This document shows positions 1 through 5,673 of a stretch of 6,738 nt of DNA, piece after piece. A model generated the notes under the pieces. It was not told the origin of the DNA. It did not search any database and worked only from the letters and a program-made list of their open reading frames with translations. The DNA comes from an uncultured Bacilli bacterium (GTDB lineage Bacteria > Bacillota_I > Bacilli_A > ML615J-28 > CAG-698). Each line of letters begins with the position of its first letter. Position 1 is the stretch's first letter. Made by a program: the position numbers and the translations under genes. The stretch covers positions 1 through 6,738 of the forward strand of contig CANQVW010000085.1 in the NCBI GenBank assembly GCA_947627395.1. Direction: 5' to 3'.

Positions 1-1404
1 CTTGTTCTTAGAAAGGTCAGTTTCTAGCTGTAATTTTTGGTAATGAAACAAGCCAACTCCTAATGAGCGATCAACTTTCCAATTTTTTGTAAATTGGTTA
101 ACAGTAGGATCATTTTTAAAATACGACTCGAGAATTGTAAAGTATGCTCCAAAAACATCCCCCTCATCATCAAAAGTAGGCAAATGAATGGAACAATATT
201 TTGCATAACCTTCTAACATATGTTCAAGAGTACGATTCACTTCAAATACATGTTCTCCAGATTCATCTAACTCAATATAATATGAATTTTTATCATTTTT
301 AAAATGAATCGGACAAAGTAAAATAGGTGATGTATAATTTGTACCATTGATATCTGTCCACTGTAAAAATCCACAAGCAAGATATAAAACATGTAAACCA
401 AAATTTTTTTCCATGTTTTGTGCTCTTCCTTGCATAATCGTTATAATTCGATATAAATTTTTGTCAGATAAATTACATAATAACAAATGTTCATTTGGCT
501 TAGATACTTCGTTTAAAGAAACATATGGAAATGAAGTTAATTGAATCTTTGTGTTGCAATCAGGACATTGATACATTCCATTTTGAATATCAACAATCGG
601 AATTTTCTTACCACATGAAGAACAAGTATACTCATCTATTCCAAATTGTAAATCTTCATCTAGTGGCACCATACTTTTTCTATGATGTGTATTATTTTCA
701 TCACAGATAGGACATTCCATGGAAAGTTTAGAGTTTGGATTAAATGAATCATAATGTTTAAAGTGATATCGACCGCATATTTTGCAACGATAAATGATGT
801 TAAAATGATAATCATTCCACTTGGATATTTTAACTTTTTTCTTTTTTGCAAGGTCGCGCATGATATTTCCAATTTGATCTGTATAAAATTGTAATGCACT
901 TGTGCGATTTCTTTTAAAATGAACCAATGGATTACTCCTTGAAAAATCAAGCAATCGCAAACGATAAAACTCTAATTTTTTTTCAATTGGATCCATTTCT
1001 GTATCAATATCTAATGTTGCTGCACTAAATTCTTGAAACTCATCACTATCAAAATCATCTGTATCTACTTCTTCTAACTTCATTTTTCCCATAGCAACTG
1101 CGAAAACACAAAGAACAAAAAAGTAGGCTTGTGTCTTATAGGTTGTACCTTTTTTTGCATCTTTACTACGAAGGAAATAAGACATTTCACTTAAATGAGC
1201 AAAATCACATTCGTCTAACGAAAGTCCTTGAAGAACTTGTATGGATGTATCTACTAAATCGTAAATCACTTTTCCCACTCCATATAAAGTGCTTATTCCT
1301 CTTAAATAATCTGCAACATATATAGACAAATGTTGATGATCTTGGATTTGGTGAAGCATATTCGACATTTTATCAGCATATTCTTTAAATTCAGTTACAT
1401 CCAT
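1..1404 (-). CDS. DUF4011-domain protein with two zinc ribbons, N-terminal part of a probable large SF1 helicase (partial, runs off left edge)
   Basis: The frame opens at ATG 1404 behind a strong AAGGAGG and stays open for 468 codons to base 1, so the C-terminus is outside the window. Residues 1-140 are a mostly helical, acidic region I do not recognise. DUF4011 hallmarks follow: LLDFSRSNPLVHFKR (151-165), FGLHVLYLACGFLQW (335-349), SPILLCPIHF (359-368), NRTLEHML (390-397), and a closing segment around 441-464 with W442 and GLFHYQK. Between the first two lie two four-cysteine clusters, C207/C210/C231/C234 and C261/C264/C280/C283, typical of zinc ribbons. In known families DUF4011 precedes a superfamily 1 helicase core and often a C-terminal nuclease; that part would lie left of base 1 and is inferred, not seen. 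The gene starts 17 nt after the kinase stop, so it is almost surely cotranscribed with it. It is the likely nucleic-acid-acting effector. The domain call is firm and the full architecture is not. Confidence 0.85.
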   Translation of the reverse strand, partial: MDVTEFKEYADKMSNMLHQIQDHQHLSIYVADYLRGISTLYGVGKVIYDLVDTSIQVLQGLSLDECDFAHLSEMSYFLRSKDAKKGTTYKTQAYFFVLCVFAVAMGKMKLEEVDTDDFDSDEFQEFSAATLDIDTEMDPIEKKLEFYRLRLLDFSRSNPLVHFKRNRTSALQFYTDQIGNIMRDLAKKKKVKISKWNDYHFNIIYRCKICGRYHFKHYDSFNPNSKLSMECPICDENNTHHRKSMVPLDEDLQFGIDEYTCSSCGKKIPIVDIQNGMYQCPDCNTKIQLTSFPYVSLNEVSKPNEHLLLCNLSDKNLYRIITIMQGRAQNMEKNFGLHVLYLACGFLQWTDINGTNYTSPILLCPIHFKNDKNSYYIELDESGEHVFEVNRTLEHMLEGYAKYCSIHLPTFDDEGDVFGAYFTILESYFKNDPTVNQFTKNWKVDRSLGVGLFHYQKLQLETDLSKNK

Positions 1405-1412
1405 ATTGATTT

Positions 1413-1419
1413 CCTCCTT
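1413..1419 (-). promoter_or_regulatory. Ribosome-binding site of the DUF4011 gene
   Basis: On the minus strand AAGGAGG lies 8 nt before ATG 1404. It fixes the start of this gene and shows that it has its own translation signal despite the short gap after the kinase gene. Confidence 0.9.
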
Positions 1420-1421
1420 CC

Positions 1422-2648
1422 TTATTGATGATTTCCACCTTCAAATTTTTTATATCCTTTTTTTTGTTGAGGCGTTGGAAGCTCTCCTCCACCCACAAAA
1501 GGCTTGCGAACAGGTTTTTCAACATCTTGAATCACAATGGGTTCCTCTTCTAAATTTTTACTTTCTTCTTGTAATGGTGAAAAAGTAAAAGATTCCTTTA
1601 ATGAGGATAAAGCATCCTCAATTGCAATTCTCCATTGAATCGTAGATGGTCTATGTTCATTAAATGGAGTTACAAACGTGTCTTGAAATATTTTTTTTAA
1701 TCCACGGGGGAATTGATTCCATATTTGAATAGTTTTTTCAATTTCTTGCATGCGATTTTTAATCGCTTCCCCCTTTGTTTTTATTTTTTTATAATGTTCA
1801 TCAACTAAACGGCGAAGTGAATTTTGTGAATGTGCTTCATCAAAAATAAAGTATTGCCATTCATCAGATAATCCATATTCTTCTTTTGCTTCAGCAATAT
1901 CAAAAGTGTCCTGCGGCATCACTCCATCCATTTCATGGCATAATATATATCCATGATAAGGAGAATTAATTAGATTATTTAATAAAAATCGAAAAATAAA
2001 AACAGCTAAGGAATAATGTTCAGAATTTAAATCAATGGGTTGTTTTAAAAAGGCCACTTCTGGAGCAACAAAGAATCCAGTTCCACTAACAAAATTAGCT
2101 TTATCCGAGCGAATATCCGCTTGCGAGGCAATATTATCACAATCCACAACATAAAGAGTTTCACTTTCAAAATCATACATAAAATTGCCCCAACTAATAT
2201 CTGCATAACAATATCCAATAGAATGTAAAACATCTACAGATAATACAACTTGTCTTAGAAATTTTAGTTTTGTTTCTAAGGGAATATTAAAGATAATATC
2301 GGAAGAGGCTAGAAAGGAATTAATACTTTTTCCTTTAGCAAGATTCATGATATAACCAATAGATTCATCTTCTAAAACCTTGGTTCTTTTTAGCGGAAGC
2401 ATAAATTTAATTCGATTTTCTTTCCCACGCATTGCCACATTTTGATGAATATTTTCTTTAATAATTTTATCAATATTACGTTTCTTTTGTATAAATTTAC
2501 GATCTTTTTTTAGTTTTTTAAAAGCATAGCATTGCTTATTTTTATCTTCAACAAGCCATAGGCTTCCTTGTCCACCAGCTTCATTCATTGATTTAACGAT
2601 GGTAAAAACTTCTTGATTGATACAAGTAATTTGTGCTCCTACTTCCAT
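1422..2648 (-). CDS. Ser/Thr protein kinase-like protein of a TerY-P triad
   Basis: 408 aa, cytoplasmic, no membrane segments. The kinase fold is readable in order: glycine-rich loop AGGQGSLWLV (24-33), the ATP-anchoring lysine in YAFKKL (K44), the hinge-side stretch GYIMNLAKGKSI (98-109), catalytic loop YADISWGNF (148-156) with D150 and N155, metal-binding DCDN (169-172) in place of DFG, and an APE motif (195-197). The arginine of the usual HRD is alanine and the histidine is tyrosine, so it is a non-RD kinase, but the lysine and the acidic residues needed for catalysis are present. Residues 280-350 are helical; 355-408 are a charged, proline/glycine-rich tail that looks unstructured. ATG 2648 has AAAGGA 8 nt upstream. 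The gene sits 15 nt after the phosphatase gene and 17 nt before the DUF4011 gene. It probably phosphorylates a partner in this operon, opposed by the phosphatase; the substrate is unknown. Confidence 0.88.
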   Translation of the reverse strand: MEVGAQITCINQEVFTIVKSMNEAGGQGSLWLVEDKNKQCYAFKKLKKDRKFIQKKRNIDKIIKENIHQNVAMRGKENRIKFMLPLKRTKVLEDESIGYIMNLAKGKSINSFLASSDIIFNIPLETKLKFLRQVVLSVDVLHSIGYCYADISWGNFMYDFESETLYVVDCDNIASQADIRSDKANFVSGTGFFVAPEVAFLKQPIDLNSEHYSLAVFIFRFLLNNLINSPYHGYILCHEMDGVMPQDTFDIAEAKEEYGLSDEWQYFIFDEAHSQNSLRRLVDEHYKKIKTKGEAIKNRMQEIEKTIQIWNQFPRGLKKIFQDTFVTPFNEHRPSTIQWRIAIEDALSSLKESFTFSPLQEESKNLEEEPIVIQDVEKPVRKPFVGGGELPTPQQKKGYKKFEGGNHQ

Positions 2649-2656
2649 TGCTTTAT

Positions 2657-2662
2657 TCCTTT
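2657..2662 (-). promoter_or_regulatory. Ribosome-binding site of the kinase gene
   Basis: AAAGGA on the minus strand, 8 nt before ATG 2648 and directly beside the phosphatase stop codon (2664-2666). It supports the chosen start and tight operon packing. Confidence 0.8.
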
Positions 2663-2663
2663 C

Positions 2664-4727
2664 CTATTTTTCTATTAAGTGAAGATAAACTAAAGAACAA
2701 TCATCTCCAGTTCCATATCCTGTTTCATTAAAATCCGAACAAGTAAGAACTAAATTCTTTAATTTATTTACTTTTTCTTCTAAGGGCATCTTTTCTAATT
2801 GCTTCATTCCTTGTAGTATAGACATTGTTTTATGATTTGTTCCTTTATTTACTTCCATTAAAGTAAAGAAATTTTGATCAAACATCACACCATCAGAGGA
2901 TATTAAAATAGAGGATACCTCATCTATATTAAAAAAATTATAGTGTATAACACTTGAGCTTTCTTCTAATTGAAGAAGGGTGAAAACCGAAGTTTGCGTC
3001 ACTCCAGAAATTCCATCATTTAAAACAAACCCACCATCATAAGTATTATTTCCAAAAGTTTCTTTCTTACGAATATAAAAATGACCATCTCCAAGTGCTC
3101 CACAAATGATGAAAGATTGATAACAAAATACAAATTGAAATGTAGTCGCAAATTGTAAAAGAGTGGAATTTGAATCATTTTTATAAGGTTCACTTTGATA
3201 AACTAAGGTCTTCCACTGATTCAATAAATCTTTTCCAAAATTATTTTGAAAATAGTCATAAATGTTTGCATAGATTTTACGTAAATCAACTAAAGGAATT
3301 TGACATCCAAAATGACTATCTTTTCTTATATTCGATAAAAGTACTTGTTTAAATGCCTCTATGGCAAGAAAAGATCCATCTGCGGAATGGGTACAACTTC
3401 CAACACCATCGCAACAAACAGCAAACCAAATGCCATCCTCTATCACTTCAACAAGACTCGCATCTTGACATGTTTCATGTCCAATCTTTCTCATTTTTCC
3501 TTTTATAGACATATAAAAAGATTCTAAATCAGGTATAGAGATTTCTCCATAACATCTTGCTTCTTCTTCCTCTAAGGAAAGAGAAAGAAACCATTTATAC
3601 CAATTTTTTTCAATATCATAATGTGGATATTTAGTAACAAGAATTTCCCAAAGCATTTCAAACATTTTTTGTTCTCCAGTACAATAGGTATTCGATATAA
3701 CTTGATAAATATCTTGTCTTTTAATATTTGTAAACTGTTCTTGAAAAAAAATTGTCATTCCCCCTTGATCTAAACAAAGTTCATCACTTGTTTTGGTGAG
3801 TTCTTTTACTTTTTCTTTCAATAAACTGAAATAAGAAAGAGATGATTTCCATACTTCATCTACATATTTACCATTGGTAAATAAATAAAAAAGAAGGGAA
3901 GCAAAATAGATATTTCTTTGGCCTTGAATACTCAACTTAGGAAGATCTTCATAATTACTTTTCAATCTTTTGATGTTTACAGAAAAACTTGGAACGAGAT
4001 TCAATATCAATTCTGTCCAATCCATTTTTTCATCATGAAATTCATTTACGTGTTGATTCAAAAATGTTTTAACATATTCTATTTTTTCTGGATAAGTCAT
4101 TTTAAAAAGTTTATTTTCATCTAAATGGGAATTTCTGTCAAAAACATTTGTGAAAGAGGAATTTGTTTCATTTGCAATAAAATCATTTAGAATTTGTTTT
4201 AATTCTAGGGGTAGGAAAGCAATATCCATGATTTTTTGATAAATATCAAGTAATTTTCTATGGCCTATTTGTGTTTCTTTCATTTGCACATGATTCACAA
4301 AACATCCTATCTTTCTTAAAGAATGTTCTTTATGAATCGTTTCATCAAGAATTAGTTGCATCATCCATTCATTAGAATCATTTTCTGTTTTAGTAAATAA
4401 TAAAGACATAAAGGAAATATCCTGTTTACGATTTTGAAAACGAACAAAATCAAAATCATCCAAAATATATGAAAATAAGTCCATTACACTTGTATTTTTT
4501 GTCTTATAATCAAAGTCATTGATATACTGAAATGGTGAAATGATTTCATTTTCTATGAAAAAAACAGAGTTTTTAAGACAACGAAGAAATTTAAATGTAA
4601 CATTCTCACTAAAATGTTCTTCTTTCCACCCTTTAAGAGTATCTATAATAGATGATTGTAAAGGTGTAGGTAATGGATTATCCAAATATCTTTCATCTAT
4701 TAAAAAATAAATCACTTTTTTATTCAT
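2664..4727 (-). CDS. PP2C-type protein phosphatase with degenerate VWA-like N-terminus (TerY-P triad)
   Basis: 687 aa from ATG 4727. Residues about 410-687 are a PP2C domain: GHETCQD (416-422), DGVGS (440-444), STLLQFATTF (521-530), LGDGHFYIR (546-554), SSDGVM (610-615) and GDDCSL (674-679). The aspartates expected to bind the two metals (D422, D440, D612, D675 or D676) are all present, so an active Mn/Mg-dependent Ser/Thr phosphatase is likely. Residues 1-11 match the N-terminus of the neighbouring VWA protein in the same register (KVxYFLID), but the MIDAS serines are missing; residues 1 to about 170 look like a decayed VWA fold. Residues about 180-400 are helical and unrecognised. An upstream ATG at 4790 overlaps the VWA stop (TAATG) and would add 21 residues, but it has no Shine-Dalgarno and its extra codons span a hairpin; ATG 4727 has AAAGGAAG and aligns with the VWA start. 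The protein is expected to reverse the kinase's action. Confidence 0.88.
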   Translation of the reverse strand: MNKKVIYFLIDERYLDNPLPTPLQSSIIDTLKGWKEEHFSENVTFKFLRCLKNSVFFIENEIISPFQYINDFDYKTKNTSVMDLFSYILDDFDFVRFQNRKQDISFMSLLFTKTENDSNEWMMQLILDETIHKEHSLRKIGCFVNHVQMKETQIGHRKLLDIYQKIMDIAFLPLELKQILNDFIANETNSSFTNVFDRNSHLDENKLFKMTYPEKIEYVKTFLNQHVNEFHDEKMDWTELILNLVPSFSVNIKRLKSNYEDLPKLSIQGQRNIYFASLLFYLFTNGKYVDEVWKSSLSYFSLLKEKVKELTKTSDELCLDQGGMTIFFQEQFTNIKRQDIYQVISNTYCTGEQKMFEMLWEILVTKYPHYDIEKNWYKWFLSLSLEEEEARCYGEISIPDLESFYMSIKGKMRKIGHETCQDASLVEVIEDGIWFAVCCDGVGSCTHSADGSFLAIEAFKQVLLSNIRKDSHFGCQIPLVDLRKIYANIYDYFQNNFGKDLLNQWKTLVYQSEPYKNDSNSTLLQFATTFQFVFCYQSFIICGALGDGHFYIRKKETFGNNTYDGGFVLNDGISGVTQTSVFTLLQLEESSSVIHYNFFNIDEVSSILISSDGVMFDQNFFTLMEVNKGTNHKTMSILQGMKQLEKMPLEEKVNKLKNLVLTCSDFNETGYGTGDDCSLVYLHLIEK

Positions 4728-4733
4728 GAATTT

Positions 4734-4741
4734 CTTCCTTT
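4734..4741 (-). promoter_or_regulatory. Ribosome-binding site deciding the phosphatase start
   Basis: AAAGGAAG on the minus strand, with the AAGGA core ending 8 nt before ATG 4727. The competing ATG at 4790 has no comparable site, so this signal argues for the 687-aa form over the 708-aa form. Confidence 0.75.
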
Positions 4742-4757
4742 CTGTTTCAATCATTAA

Positions 4758-4776
4758 CCACCAGTAAAACTGGTGG
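4758..4776 (-). other. Perfect 8-bp hairpin between VWA and phosphatase genes
   Basis: CCACCAGT and ACTGGTGG are exact reverse complements separated by three bases. In the transcript the hairpin is followed by UUAAUGAUU, which lacks a real U-tract, so it is a poor terminator. It lies in the 62-nt gap created by the ATG 4727 start. It could stabilise or process the mRNA and so change the ratio of VWA protein to the downstream proteins; that role is inferred. Confidence 0.6.
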
Positions 4777-4789
4777 CCATTTTCATTCA

Positions 4790-5449
4790 TTACTGATTTT
4801 GTTGATTCAATCCAATAGAAACATGCATTGTTGCAGACTTTAATACTTCAACAAGTTTATCTACATAATTTTCACTGCAATCATAATAGGATTCGATACC
4901 TGCTTCCTTCATTTTGGAAGTTAAGCTTCCAAATTTCTTTAAGCTTTCACGTCCATTATCATCTACATTAATACCAATAGCAACACGAAGAGCTCTTGCA
5001 AATGGAATATTATAATTTGGATGGTTTTTATTACCATATTCTAATACTTCCTCATAAGTAGGGTTATTTCCATTTGGTTCCCCATCTGATATCAAAATAA
5101 TTGCAGGGGCAGATGAATCAGGAAGTGGATCACCACGTACTCCTTGAATATCTTTAATCAGTTCTAAAATAGCTTGTCCAGTAGGAGTTCCACCATTAAA
5201 TTCGGCATCACTAATAGCATCCCAATTATTAAAATCATCTAAACTGGTACGATCCATAATGGTAAAAACACCATCTCCTGAAAAACCAATTGCCATAAAA
5301 TATAAATGTAAATCAGCATTCTTTTGCGTTCTAATCGCAGGGATAGCTTCACTAACTACTTTTTCCATTGCATAGTTCACTGCATCAGCACGTGGTCCAG
5401 CCATAGATCCACTACAATCAATTAAAAAATAAACAACTTTATTTGGCAT
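4790..5449 (-). CDS. TerY-like von Willebrand factor A (VWA) domain protein
   Basis: 219 aa, a single VWA domain and little else. The metal-ion-dependent adhesion site is complete: DCSGSM (D11, S13, S15), the threonine in GGTPTG (T88) and the aspartate in ILISDGEP (D122). The first strand KVVYFLID (4-11), the strand LHLYFMAIGF (47-56) and the strand ALRVAIGI (153-160) fit the Rossmann-like VWA fold. The length and the GGTPTGQA and SDGEPN motifs fit the cytoplasmic TerY group; there is no signal peptide, membrane segment or C-terminal zinc ribbon. ATG 5449 has AAGGAGG 6 nt upstream. It is the first gene of the operon, behind its own promoter. TerY proteins are thought to act as metal-dependent scaffolds for the PP2C and kinase partners encoded next to them. 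The symbol terY is not assigned because true ter-cluster membership cannot be judged here. Confidence 0.9.
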   Translation of the reverse strand: MPNKVVYFLIDCSGSMAGPRADAVNYAMEKVVSEAIPAIRTQKNADLHLYFMAIGFSGDGVFTIMDRTSLDDFNNWDAISDAEFNGGTPTGQAILELIKDIQGVRGDPLPDSSAPAIILISDGEPNGNNPTYEEVLEYGNKNHPNYNIPFARALRVAIGINVDDNGRESLKKFGSLTSKMKEAGIESYYDCSENYVDKLVEVLKSATMHVSIGLNQQNQ

Positions 5450-5455
5450 TTTTTT

Positions 5456-5462
5456 CCTCCTT
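5456..5462 (-). promoter_or_regulatory. Ribosome-binding site of the VWA gene
   Basis: AAGGAGG on the minus strand, 6 nt before ATG 5449. It is a full consensus site and suggests strong translation of the first gene of the operon. Confidence 0.88.
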
Positions 5463-5472
5463 ATTTGTGTGT

Positions 5473-5495
5473 AAATGGTACCATTCGCACCATTT
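5473..5495 (-). promoter_or_regulatory. Operator-like palindrome and repeated AATGGT half-sites in the operon leader
   Basis: AATGGTACCATT (5474-5485) is a perfect 12-bp palindrome. A further copy of its half-site (ACCATT, 5489-5494) lies 9 nt away in the same orientation as the right half, giving three half-sites. The outer pair (5473-5479 and 5489-5495) could also form a 7-bp RNA stem with a 9-nt loop. The element sits about +10 to +31 from the predicted transcription start, where a bound repressor could block elongation. No regulator gene is visible in the window, so the function is inferred. Confidence 0.45.
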
Positions 5496-5510
5496 TTTAA
5501 TATTTACTTA

Positions 5511-5540
5511 ATTATAACACACTTTTTTATTTTATGTTAA
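5511..5540 (-). promoter_or_regulatory. Predicted housekeeping-sigma promoter of the VWA/PP2C/kinase/DUF4011 operon
   Basis: On the minus strand TTAACA (5535-5540) and TATAAT (5511-5516) are separated by 18 nt. The -10 box is a perfect match and the -35 box has one mismatch to TTGACA. Dense A/T tracts just upstream (about 5541-5580) could act as an UP element. The predicted start is near 5504, giving a leader of about 55 nt. It lies after the purB terminator, so the operon should be transcribed independently of purB. Confidence 0.7.
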
Positions 5541-5593
5541 AAAAAAAGAAAAATTATTTTTTTAAAACAAATTTTCCTAATTTTACATTTGAG

Positions 5594-5628
5594 ATAACAA
5601 AAGAGTACCTATATAAAAAGGTACCTCT
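5594..5628 (-). terminator. Rho-independent terminator of purB
   Basis: The stem arms are 5602-5610 and 5619-5628: 9 base pairs with one bulged C at 5625 and an 8-nt A/T loop. Read on the minus strand the stem runs into UCUUUUGUUA, a fair U-rich tail. On the plus strand there is no matching U-tail, so it serves leftward transcription, ending the purB message 46 nt after the stop codon and before the next promoter. Confidence 0.75.
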
Positions 5629-5673
5629 CTTAAGTCGTATTGCATTGTGAAAATTTTGACATTGTTAAAAATT

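Noticed and set aside
347..1325. Small plus-strand frames of about 60-65 codons and a 96-codon minus frame at 660-950
   Set aside because: They lie inside the 468-codon DUF4011 reading frame, have no convincing ribosome-binding site, and their proteins show no recognisable pattern. They are shadow frames of an AT-rich gene.
1691..1698. Eight-base homopolymer in the kinase gene (and another at 3744-3751 in the phosphatase gene) as possible phase-variation sites
   Set aside because: Runs of this length are expected by chance in such AT-rich genes, both encode ordinary residues in intact frames, and nothing else suggests slippage.
2045..2233. 62-codon minus-strand frame inside the kinase gene
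   Set aside because: It overlaps the catalytic core of the kinase in another frame and has no start signal of its own.
3170..4124. Plus-strand frames of 60-68 codons antisense to the phosphatase
   Set aside because: They are antisense to a clear coding region, have low-complexity Phe/Ile/Tyr-rich products, and no promoter or ribosome-binding site stands out.
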